Assembly: GCA_963669155.1 (NCBI GenBank)
Contig: OZ022584.1
Span: forward strand, 4,440,724 to 4,504,723
Length of the DNA: 64,000 nt
Reading direction: 5' to 3'
Source of the DNA: Arbacia lixula
Lineage: Eukaryota > Echinodermata > Echinoidea > Arbacioida > Arbaciidae
Shown here: positions 34,001 through 46,099 of the stretch, piece by piece
Numbering within the stretch: the first letter of the stretch is position 1
Layout of the letters: the number at the start of each line of letters is the position of its first letter
Program-made: the position numbers and the translations under genes
Notes under the pieces: generated by a model
Told to the model about the DNA's origin: nothing
Database searches by the model: none
Seen by the model: the letters and a program-made list of their open reading frames with translations, nothing else

Positions 34001-36706
34001 TAAAGAAATCCTCCTAGGCCATTCTTTTCCAAACACAGGGATTACCCAGTGCACAAAGAAACAAATGACTTCTGGTAAACAACAACCAGCCATGTCTGGA
34101 TTACATACACCTACTTCACCACTACCACCAACAGATGGACATACTGTCTTGTCAAGTTGAGTTATTCTTACTACAGTAACAGAAATCCTAGTCGTGCACT
34201 TGGTGTACACTGAGTGAAACCAGTCAGGTACTGCAACAAAATATGCTAAAACATAATACATGCGTTATGTCTCCCTGAAAAGATTGATTAAAACAGCGGT
34301 GTTTCACATTTGCTTTCGGTTCAATCTACGAACTAAGACGGTGAAATGACCAGTGAAAGACCAACAATGCTTTATAGAAAGTCACTTCTGATTTTGAGAA
34401 TCAATTGGCAATAATTTGTTTTTAATTACATTTCATACAAAAATAAAATCACATATGTAGAATTATTACTCAAACACACATGGCTGGCTTTCAAATTTGC
34501 ATAGAGAAAAAAATAAATTATGATTTCATATCCAATCTAAAACTCAAAATCATAGTCATGTGCATATGTTTCTTTTTCATGTGCAATTACTCATTGTAGC
34601 ATAGTACAAAACTGAAAGCTATGGTTACAATGAAAGAAGAAGAAAGGCAACTCTTCTGCTTCTATTGATTGATCTGATAATAGTTATGTCTTTTAATCAC
34701 AGAAGAAAGGCAGTACTTGCAGGAATCAAGAAAAGAGAAACAGATAAAAGCTTGTCGACAGCACTAAAATTCTTGTCAAAGTTACTGCAGCAGTTATCCT
34801 GTCATTTTGAATAGTTCTCAAGCTTGCATACACAACATCCAAATACTGTACTCCCACAATTGATCTACCAACCAGTTGCTTCCAGACAAAATCAGTGAAA
34901 ATGAAATTTTGTTGCTGTCCAATATTCTATTCTGCAACACTTTTTCAACACATATGTACCTAAAAAAGGAGATATTTTAAGCAACTTAAATAAGATTTCA
35001 AAATAAATATTTAAACTCAGAATTTCATTCTTATTCAATTACGTAATTCCACCTTTTTTCCCAAAACATGGATTATACCTGGCGTTTATATAAAAAAATA
35101 TAACTACCTAATGGGTTCAATATCGTAACAAATGTATGCACACAATAGTATTCTCTTTTACACTTGATTCTTGAACTCAGTAATTTACACAAATTTGCTG
35201 GTTCCCTTTGCCTGCATTTTGCATTGTTTGCTTATTCCTTTCAGCTCAAATTCTAGACCAGCTAACTTCTTAAAAACACACAAGTGTAAAAACAAAGGCT
35301 CATACATCTCAACTCTGATAATCATTTTTGTTGTAATTTATGAGATAACAAACATTTATTTTCACAATACAGGCAGATATCGCAGAATGATTGTTTATAA
35401 AAAAAAAACTGAGATCGTTATTATGATATGTTGTCCACTTTTTATCTGAATTTCGTGATAAAACATGCACATATGATTAATGTGAAACTTAGCATTAAAG
35501 TTGTGAAAAATACTCTCACGTATTGGTCCATACTCTTTAATGGAATAAACACTTTAAAACATGTATATAGGGTACAATGAAAACGCACATCGTTTGGGAA
35601 ACGTCAGGTCTAAAAAACAGCAAGAAACGTGACTACATAATCCTCATGAAAACGACTGCCAAATATCATGAATACAAATGTGTGATTATGCCAAAACTTC
35701 CATTAATTGAGTCATGAGTCTTTACACCACCTATCCATTTGGTCTTTATTTGTGTACATAACCTGGATTACCATGCCTTGATCACAATCAATGCATTTAT
35801 CTGCTTACTAAATCTATATCTACATGTGAATCAATTCTAAATCATTATCATTGCATCTCATTTGCATCTAATTCAATACTCTTATTACATATATCTTGAC
35901 ACAGAAAAGGAGTAAGCTACATTTTGGTCGATGTCATAGTTCAACACACACAATCTAGCCACCAATACGTTTTCTTAAAAACAAATAAAATTGGGAGCTA
36001 AATATGAAATACGATATCAATGCTAACATTTTAAATTCAGCATTTATGATTAATTACGTAAGTCAAGAAACCAGTTAGCAGCCCCTGCAGAATCTAAAAC
36101 TAGAATGGATTTGCTTCTTCAAAGGATCAAATATGAAAGAAGAAATCCCGCACATTATAGCTCTGTGTGTTCCAGTAAACATGCTTTGTAAAATCTTCAA
36201 CCTCAATATGAGAGTTTGGCCATTACCCATCACAATACTTACTAAATATTTCTATATTTCTAATCAGTACTTTTCCTTATCACAAGAATATAGTTGGTAC
36301 GTTAAAGATGCTATACGATAAGAAACCAACAGAAACTAAAAACAATGTTTATAGCTGGCAGTGAACACATGGCAAGTATAAAATAACTGACCCTTCTGTT
36401 TACTCCATAACCAGAAGACTGAAGAACACCAAATACACAATATAATGATATATCCTATATATATATGTTCCACTTTCTCTTCAGTCTTTGTAATCAACTT
36501 TTGAGGTCACATCTCATCATCAAAAGACATATTCGTGTTCCAAGCAGCATAATCTACAAGTCACTTCTTTTTTTTTTCTTCTTCACTTTCATATTTGCAG
36601 CTCATAAAATTCACCTTAAATTACACAAAATGATCATTTTTCTTTCCCAGTATTGAAGCATCTCTTTTGCTGAGTGCCCTGAGCTGGTGCAAGCACACGC
36701 TCCAGG

Positions 36707-36712
36707 TTTATT
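36707..36712 (-). promoter_or_regulatory. candidate poly(A) signal for FGFR
   Basis: TTTATT on + (AATAAA on -), followed on the - strand by a G/T-rich stretch (gcgtgtgcttgc). It gives a 3' UTR of about 1.1 kb. Further TTTATT copies near 35744 and 31240 allow longer forms. Confidence 0.4.
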
Positions 36713-37799
36713 ACTGTTACAGAGTTTGCTTGGGTCAGTCCTGTCAGAAACATAACCTTCTTCATCTTCATCACAAGGCGGCTGAAACTGTCCGATAAAG
36801 CACAATACATCGCAAAGGCCGTTAGCTCCTATGGCTTTTGAACCACACGTCGCAACATACTAATACATCAATGTGTATCCATGGCAACAAAACTAACTCT
36901 GAGAGACAGCCCTGCTGTATCCAAGCTGCTTTGCTCCTTTGTCCATCTCGTTATGTACATTCCTGCCATGTCTGATCCAAACCGATTCACAGTAACATAT
37001 GCATGAGTCTGGTGCTGGTCAGGACACCCTTGCACAAGCTCAAAATAATAATACTGAATCTGCGCATCAGCTCCAAACCAAACACATTCCATAGTGTCTG
37101 CTTGTGTATGCCCCGTTTTTTTTTTTTCCGAAGTCTCATCTCGCGAATAGCACCAAGAAAATTCTCTCACAATGAGGCGAACGTACATGGAGTGAGATAA
37201 TGGGTTGAGGGAGGTGTTGCACATAACATCCATTACGGTCACGCAGGCATTGTCCCGTTTTCACTAATCGGCGCCTGCTGTTCGCTCTTGTACGGGATAC
37301 AGTCCCGAGTTTGTGGCACTTTGTAATAGACCTGCGGCGATAGAGGTGCTCTGAAGCCCATAAAAGCCATTCGCTAGGGAGAACACAAGACAGAGGTTTC
37401 ACTTTAGTTAGTCTGGAGTCCTCAGGGGTCCACATTGCATACATCACCCCTACAAGAGTCCTTCTCTTCCTTCTCAACTTAACACACTTCCTCACACTTA
37501 CTTAACAAACAAGGCACTGTTCTACTGTAATACATAGCATAACTCTTTTCACCGACACCTTACACGTGACGTATGAGCGCCTCTCTGCGTCTAAGTTTCT
37601 TGTCTTCAGTTTCATAATCTTTTACTTAAATTCAATCAGAAAGTTCATTTGTTACAAGGGAGTGATCGCTGCTTAGGTAAGGTATGGGGGTTGTGCGTAG
37701 TGCAATAGGAAGGGTGGGTCTGGCAATGGCGCTTAAATTAGACATATCACAGATATGAGGCTTGGTGGGGTAGGGGCAGGGAGGCACATGGGGTAAGGG

Positions 37800-37832
37800 A
37801 AGGGGTGGGGGGGGGGGGGTAGGGGGAGCAGC
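37800..37832 (+). repeat. poly-G tract just downstream of the FGFR stop
   Basis: A G-run begins about 10 bp beyond the stop codon in transcript direction, giving a C-rich start to the 3' UTR. Confidence 0.85.
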
Positions 37833-37842
37833 GGGGCGGGGT

Positions 37843-37959
37843 CTATACAGTGGATTCACTACTGTGTCTACTGTGCTGACTGGCGTAGCCTGAGTCTACC
37901 TCGCTCTCTTGAAACGTTTTCACCGGTGCATCGCCCACTGCTTCCAGGTCAAGATAATC
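37843..37959 (-). CDS. FGFR: FGFR terminal coding exon: C-terminal tail
   Basis: The acceptor is ctaaattttcag and the frame runs 38 residues to TAG at 37845-37843. It begins DYLDLEAV, the PLC-gamma docking tyrosine motif of FGFRs, continues with EVDSGYAS and ends SSESTV. The tail is short and Ser-rich. The terminal STV fits a class I PDZ-ligand pattern (S/T-x-hydrophobic), which is my inference only. Confidence 0.95.
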   Translation of the reverse strand, partial: DYLDLEAVGDAPVKTFQESEVDSGYASQHSRHSSESTV

Positions 37960-40900
37960 CTGAAAATTTAGAAAAAAAGTGAAGAGAGTCATGTAAAAAC
38001 AAACAAATCCAAGGTATCATACATAGTTTACAAGTATTTGATTATCCTGTTAATTTAAATACTCTTTGTATGGAGCTCACATTTTATTTCCACAGGAATT
38101 TGTAAGCATAATATAAACAATTCAATTTCACTAAAAGCATTAATATTATCATCAGTGTAATCCTTATCATAATCAGTGTAACAACTACTTTCATTAGTGC
38201 TGATGTCCCTATCATCTTAATCGGTATAATCATCCTTATTTGCAAAGAGAATTCTTTCCCAGAGTAAGATTCAAAAACCTTTGAGTTGGGGTAATGGAAA
38301 ATGTACCTGGTTTGACGAGACAGAGATAATGCGGTCCAGTTCAGTACACTATCATTTTCGTAAGAACTGATATCATCATCACCTTCATCATTATTGTCAT
38401 CCATATTTGCACTGTGAACTCTTTATTAGAGTAAGATAAAGCTTGTGAGTTGGGGCAAGGGATAACGTACCTGGTTTGATGAGACTGAGATGATGCGGTC
38501 CAGATCCTCCACCAGCTCACTGAAGTTTGGTCTCTGTCCGGGAGAGGTCCTCCAACACTCGCACATGATGTGGTAGCTATGGCAACAGAGGAAAGACAGA
38601 GAAACACACATTCAAAAGGCTATGGGCTCAGCATAAACAGCGTGTAGCAGAACTGGATTCTCATCACCAAAAATTACAATAATGTCTATGACAAAATAAA
38701 TCAATACGTATACAATAAAGGTTGAAAGGGATGAACACGTTGTTCACACTTTGATTTCTGTCTTCGTGAACTCTTGTCCTTGTAGGATGTCCACATTTGC
38801 CATGGAACTGTAGTAACCAATAGGGTGTGGCTTAAAATCACCCAACAGGTTTTCACAATTTAAAGTTTACTCATAGTCTACTGTCTGTAAAGGAGATTAT
38901 GCAAGAGTGGTCATGCTTAGTTTCTGATAGGAAAAAGCCATCCCACAAATACACGGGCTCAGTAAAGAATGGGTGAAAAGGGAGGGGCGCTCACATTTCG
39001 AGGGAGGTGTTCTGGGGCTTCTCCAGCCGCTTGCCGGACCTCAGGTAGTCAAACATCTGCTCCACGGGTACGCTGGGGTAGGGGGTTCCCCCCAGCGTCA
39101 TTGTCTCCCACAGCAGGATGCCGAAGGACCACACGTCGCTCTGCGTGGTGAACATCCGGTCAAACAGAGCCTCGGGAGCCATCCACTTCACTGGCAGTCG
39201 CCCCTACAGGGGAGAAGGACGGGGAGAAATGGAAAGCGGGTCAACACGGTGTTTGCCTTTAAAGCTGTGATGGCATCTTATAACTATTGTGATCGTGATT
39301 CTGTTTGTTAATTTAACATTCTCAACACGATATACTAGAAGAGAGAAAAATAAATCACCCATTGCATATTTCAGTGTTACAGTTCTTTAAAATTTGAAGT
39401 TAACAAATTATCCTAGTCACTTGCTGACTGGCACCCCTACTACGGGAATATAAAATGGATGTTGCTGATATCCAAAGACAGCAAACATTAGGGGGGCTGG
39501 GGGGGGGGGGGGGGAGGGGCATTACCCCTATGTAGATCATGTCAGCCTTATAAAGGGTCTCTTTCAGTAGGTATGGGGGAAACAATTCCCCTCTTCCCTC
39601 ATGTCTTTCTGAGCATGAAGGCTCCTAAGACTGCTTGAGGACTTGCAGCTTACATCTGTGGTCTTGCGGTAGAAGTCGATGTAGTGGATGTCTCGGGCCA
39701 GCCCAAAGTCACAGATCTTCATCTGGAAATCTTCCGTCACCAAGACGTTCCTGGCTGCCAGATCTCTGTGGATGCACTGCAGAAGGCAAGGACAGGAAAC
39801 AATCAGACATCGCTGATCATAAAATCCATCTCATATCAATTATTTCTTCTCTTTCCTGTTATCAATGTTTCTGCCTCAAAACCTTTCAAAAATATGAGGT
39901 TTCCTTCTCCAAAATGTCTGTACAACTTTATGCTGTAATTCATTATCTGTATAGACATACACAACTTTAAAAATGTTTGGAAACTCAATTGTTTGATTAT
40001 AGCTCAGTGATTGTTTTGCTGTCATCAAGAAAAGTGTTATCGTTTTCCCCATCAGAATATAAGGCATAGGTCTTGCAGTGGACTTTGTCGGTCAAAGTCA
40101 GTTATCCTAACCAGCCTTAAGGATGGGTCAATAATGCCCAGTGACCGTGCACTTACCCTCTTAGATGCAAGGAACTCCATTCCTCTGGCCACCTGGTAGG
40201 TCATGGACATCAGGTCCTTGTTGGTCAAGGTCTGGGCTGCGGTCAGCAGCACGGATCGCTCGTATTCTTCGGGTGGACGACGTGACCGCAGGAAGTCTCG
40301 CAGGTTGCCGTGGTGAGCAAACTCAACAATGACGTATGGGGGTCCTGGAGGGAGAAGGAGGAAGGAAACCAACAATTGGGTTTTTATAAAAGCCTTTTGT
40401 AAGAAGCCTGCTTTACAGAAACATTTTCAATATTTATGTGTTCTTTTAATCATTACATTTATATTGAAGAAATGAGAGGATTTTTATGACACCAGTATGA
40501 GCTTTGTGCGTACTTACTCTCTCCTGGTTCTAGAAAATAAGGATATCAACTGGTAAGGAAGCTTAGTGTGGAGTTCTGGTGTCATGTATAACATATTTCA
40601 AGTGTTTCATTTCATGACATCAGGCTTCAACAATAGCCGAAGCAAATATTTGTAATTGGTTCCTCTGGCTCTCAGAGTTGGCAATGCTGCTGTGATTTTT
40701 TGGAGATGGTCTGGAGAGCGCTTTGCTTACCTTCTTGCGTGCAGCAGCCGAGCAGGTTGATGATGTTGGGGTGCTTGCCAATCATCTTCATCATACATAG
40801 CTCAGAGATCAGGTCAGACAGCTCACGGTCCATGGCATTAGCTGGGCAGAAGATGGATAGGGAGATTGATAGATCGCTTGCTTGATTGGTACATTGCATT

Positions 40901-43900
40901 ATATAATACTTGATTGATTAAATAATTGATGGTGCATTAACTGATTGCGTGATATATTGATTGACTGATTTGATTGTTTCATTGATAGATTGATTTAAAG
41001 ATAAGGTCATAGTTTCATCCTTTGATACATTGAATGTTTAAAACCGTGTTTGATGCATTGATTTGATACAGTGTAGGTAAACTGATATATTGATTCATTG
41101 ATTGAAATTCATGAATGGGATCAAAAACCACAAATCCTTTAACCATCAAGATTAAACAACGATTTGATCAGAAGTATCCAATATCGTGTGTCCAAGAGCA
41201 ATGCATGCTGGGATACCCTTCCCATGAGCCTTTACCTTTGAGCATCTTGACGGCTACAGTGCTGGTCTTCTCTTGGCAGACGATGCCTACGGCTTCTCCG
41301 ATCACCACTTTACCAAAGGCTCCTTCTCCTATCGTCTTACCCACCGTCAGCCTACAAAGAAAGTTGGATTAACTTTTAAGTTTCTCCTATAAATTGTGTA
41401 CCCTAAAATATGGTGAATACGTCTAAATGTGAAAAAGGGTGCATTCAAATTTAGTCTCCCAGAAAGAGACTTGAAAATATATGTTGTAATATATAGTCTC
41501 GTATGGGAATTTCTTAAGTTTACATATCAAAAACCTCATTAGTGACATTCAAGTATTAATTTACAAATTCACGCCGAAAGAAATATACAAGGGAATAAAT
41601 AATCTAGGCCTCTTACTACCAAGCCAGGAAAAGCCTATAGACTTATTACATTTTGCGTGCACCTATGGTACTGAGAAGATTGTTCCAAATGGACCAAACA
41701 AAAATATAACCAGAATAATTCAGCAGTGTCTAAATGAATATAATTTCCCCTTTCACTGCTGTATGTTTGTGGGGGCTTCTCAGCTTTGCACCCCCCCCCC
41801 CTCCCCACCCCGTCCTGAGCATGTTTCGCCCCACCCACCTGTCTCTGGGAAACTCCCACTCTGGGTCCAGGGGGATGTCGTACTCCGAGATGACGGTCAG
41901 CGAGGAGGTCAAGCGGGTTCGGCCAAACAGAGGGGCGTTGGACTTGGTCGAGTCAACGGACATCTGGTAGAGACACAAGCAATTGTGAACATAGACTTAT
42001 TAATTCATTCAAATCATTCTACAGGTGGGTATCCCACTAAATCCTGGGGGGTAACTTAAAAGTACATCCATTATATTCATATCTTTTTCCATTTCTGAGA
42101 AAAGATGAGATATGCTTCAGAGACATGCATAGAGCTGTGTTTAGAGTCCGCCACAACCACTTGATACCTAACTGTGAAATTGAAGGCTAAATGGCCTTCT
42201 GGGTTGAACCGTTGATCAGTTTTCAAGTGCTTTCTGTCTGCTCCATCAGGTTTTGACCCTGATTTTAATCGAGAAGTGAAGAAGGGTCTTTAACATGCTG
42301 AGAGTGTGCCTCTTCCATTCACTGAACCTCCATTTAACGTTTTATTTTCTGATGCATGTGGAGGCATTGATCCTCTTTCTACAGCTGTGCAACATGAAGT
42401 TTTTCATCATTTAATCTTTGTTGCCCTTTTCGTTTATAGCCTTATTATAAGCATTTTTTTTGTGTTAACTAAGTTCATGTCAATATGTATAGCATCATTA
42501 TTTGTACACAGGGCCCCATGGTAAAACAGTGCAAGCTTACTGAAAGGGCTGCACTGTATAAGAAAGATTGAATACATAAAATATTGAATCACTAAATCTG
42601 AGGGATGGAATAGGAGCATACCTGTCGGTATGCCAGGGGCTTGCTGATGCCAGGCTTGTCTCCTGGAGGTCGCTGATGACGGACCTGGGTCTGACGGCAC
42701 AGAATGATGATGCAGCTGAGCAGGATGAAGATCACCAGCGTGCCCACCACCCCGAAGATGATGAGGGGCGTCTTTGACCTGTCCAGGGGTGTCTTGGGGA
42801 TGATGACGGCCGGCGGATGGGCAGGGGGTCGTTGCGTAGTCACAGCAGCTGTAAGATAGATGGAGGGAAGATTTACACTCATTATGATGAACATGATGCA
42901 TTCGACTTTGAAGTACATGTGCGCTAGGATCATTTGAGCTGTTAGAGAAGTCATTAATGGGCTTAGTGCCGTGACCTCCATAGAGGTATATGAGATGCTT
43001 CTAGCGTTGTCATGTTCATGATTAACTTGGTAACAAATTGCAGTGTTCTCCTAACCAAAAGTATGAAATAGATGGCTCTGATAACTTTATCTCTGCAATG
43101 AGGGTTATTCACATTTCTCAATTCACTCTTGTCCAAGCCGCTTTGGGTGTTATCACTAGTAAAGTTTAACCTGATTCAGAGACCATCTGGATAGACCGAC
43201 CACCTTCCTGTAAAGACTACATTGGTTGTTTCCCTTCAATGATATTCAAAATGAAACCTGCATTTAAAGGTAGCTCGTCCCTTTTGCAGACCTAATTCTG
43301 AAAGTTCCCTGACTTTGTTATCATTTGAGAGAAAATGGCTACATAACCTTTCCCTTGAATCAACAAAACGTAATATTTGGCTTTGAGGAAATAATCTTCG
43401 ATGAATGATCCAGCTTTCTTTTTTCATACCACGAAAATAATCAAATCTCAGTGAAAACTAGTTAGATTTTCACTTATTCTATGGGAGTTATAGTACCTCT
43501 GACCTTAAAATTTCACAATTGGTATCCCAAAGATAAGTGCTAAATATGTGCAAACTTTCATGAAATTTGCCGATGTTTGTAAAAGGGACGGGCCATCTTT
43601 AAGTAATCTGTACCACTAAAGACTATCTGCCCATATAGTCCATGGCCATATTACATAACAAACTTTAATACCATTGATGATAACTTTGCTACCAATGGCA
43701 ACTTTTGTGGAAACCACGATGTTACCAAGGTAGTTACCATAAATGGCAGAGTGAACATTAATAGTTTTATGCAACAGGGCCAATATATATTGTCTCCTCT
43801 GAGGGGTCTTTCTATACAGGTTTCATTAGGGCAGCGGTTTTCAACTCACGATCAAGGACTGTCAGGAATGTTTCCTCCCAGCTAATCCCATAGTAGTTGC

Positions 43901-45257
43901 CTGCTCCGCACACATACATCCCTGCATCCGCCTTGGTCACGTTATACAGCACCAGCTGGTTGGCCTCCTCGATGCTCTTTGGTGTATCAAGCTGCTCAGA
44001 GAGAAACCAGCCAAGAACTCACAATTAGGCACTAAACCTCCATGGGTTTGGACACCCTATGGTAACTAGGATCACTCTGTAAGCATTTGTGTACCAGATG
44101 AACTGTTTCTCTTCAGGGATTGTGTGTATTACAGGTGAAGAAACTCACTTGTAGCACTCAGAGAGTTAGGTGTCATATTCATGAGACATTACTAAGCTGC
44201 ATGAAGTTTTAGCAGCTTGCTAGGTTAGAATCGTTTTGTGAATATGGTCCTAGGCTACCAGGAGTCACATCAGAAGTAATACATGAATCTGAGGATATGT
44301 TAGGCATATCTCTGTATGGTTGCACAAGGCTTTAAACTCGCATTTGGCATTGGCTAGTGATTGGTGACTGAGTTACCATAGTTACCATAAGGCACCTTGC
44401 AATCTAGCAGGGTATCGTTCACATACACCTGCTTAATCACCACAACAACGTAGTCGTCTTTTCTTCACTTTGCTTACACAAAAAACATTTTCAGTATTTT
44501 GAAGTCGAATCTAAATTTAAGGTAAATGCTTTTTGCAATTAATGGATCATGAAATCTGTTGCCTTTTTTTGTGCATCATTTACAAAAACCCTGATAAAGC
44601 GTGTCCACTGGTACCTCCAATTCAATAAGTGTAATTACATTACATGTCTACAAATTGATTTAATAGTTAAGGAAGACTTTTACACTTTATATTCATGTGA
44701 CTTGAATACTAGTTTGATCACGTAGGTTATCATATGGAATGTTTCTGTAAGAATTTGTTGCAATCTTTGAACATTATGCTACTTTCGTTAGAACTGTAAA
44801 AACCTATTCAATCTGGATCTCTACCAAAAATTACATAAGCACAGAAAAGTGACAGCATATTAAACAAATTGATACATTGTAATTGAAAAACTGTGCAAGA
44901 TGTGTGGAGAGTATCTACACAACATACAAAGTTTAAACCATGTTGCCCAGCTTGTGCATAGATGGGTACAATTTACATTTTTTTATATCTTTTAACAATC
45001 CATGTTCAGAGGGCATTCGTAGTGATCTTTCTTTAGTAAATTTACATGCCAAAAGAATGATATTTTGTGCAAAGCCTCATATACATTTTCTAAAACAAGA
45101 AGAAACATACAAAGTGATTTTTTCAAAGCACTGTGAAGTGAAATAATACATCATACAATAGACATGAAAGAATGCTTTGGAGATATAAAAGTGCAACCAT
45201 TTAAGAGAGGGTGAGAGACAGAGAGAGAGAGAGAGGAGGAGGAGAGGGCAAGAGAGC

Positions 45258-45295
<38 letters not shown>

Positions 45296-46034
45296 CCCAC
45301 CAATGGCCAGATAAAAAAAAGAAAGAAGCATTTGAAAGGAAAATTGTGAGCAGATAGTAACATCACAGAAAGTGTGGGCTCTGAAACACACAAAATCAAC
45401 AAGATAGCAGAAAAAAAGAAGTCAGCTATGAAACACATAAATAAGGAGACTAGATCAGGTATGAATATAATCAACCATGATAAACAAGTCCTGGAAAAAA
45501 AAAACTTTTTCATAAAAACATTATCATTTTGAAATACCAAAATAAATTTTGCAATAGAACATGCGCCATGCAACATGCAGGATGGTCATAAATTCATCGT
45601 AAAATTTCATAACATAACATTAATGCAGCATGCAAAGTAGTAATAAATGAGTCATAAATGAAGTTTGGAGTTAGTCTTTCATGGAACAGGCTGGTATGCT
45701 GTTAGCTTTGACTGCTTTCACAGTAAATTTCAGTCATTCTGGTTCATGCAGAAAAGTCATGCAAAAGTCAAAACAAAATAGCTTATCCTAAAAGGAGGAG
45801 AAAAAAGAGCTAAGAGCTGACCTCCCTGCTGCCTGGAGAATGGAAGAAAGAGCAGAAGAATTTAATATCCAAAATACCACAAATACAGCAGAAATCATGA
45901 ACATTGAACAGTTTCACTGAAAGAAAAGAGAAATGTAAAACACAATCACAGAAATGAAGAATCCAACATTGAGGTAATAGATACATGTATGGAGCAAGAA
46001 AACCACTGGAGAGAACTAAACACACATCAACATA

Positions 46035-46099
<65 letters not shown>

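Larger units (their letters stand above)
27736..36694. other. convergent intergenic region between FGFRL1 and FGFR
   Basis: No gene could be supported on either strand. It contains the 485-bp element at 27842-28326 and a CT tract at 30460-31015; otherwise it is AT-rich unique-looking sequence. Part may belong to longer 3' UTRs of either gene. Confidence 0.6.
36695..37842 (-). other. probable FGFR 3' untranslated region
   Basis: Sequence downstream of the FGFR stop without a supportable ORF. It contains a C-rich tract on the sense strand just after the stop (G-run 37800-37832 on +) and a CpG-bearing stretch at about 37130-37330. The first exact AATAAA on the - strand is at 36712-36707. The end is inferred from that signal only. 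Confidence 0.45.
37960..43849 (-). other. short FGFR introns in the kinase and membrane part
   Basis: Introns here are 380-1001 bp and hold no further supported exons apart from the microexon candidate at 40518-40529. Notable contents: the tandem duplication 38176-38503, a G run at 39490-39514, a TTGA-rich cryptic repeat at 40848-41110, and the MITE-like repeat at 43643-43783. Confidence 0.8.

Noticed and set aside
37003-37495. Several 65-125-codon frames in the FGFR 3' region
   Set aside because: Overlapping on both strands without homology; most likely untranslated sequence.
38307-38339. The duplicated exon end as a true alternative exon
   Set aside because: A TAG lies three codons upstream in the receptor frame and no usable acceptor gives an open path, so it is at most a decoy donor.
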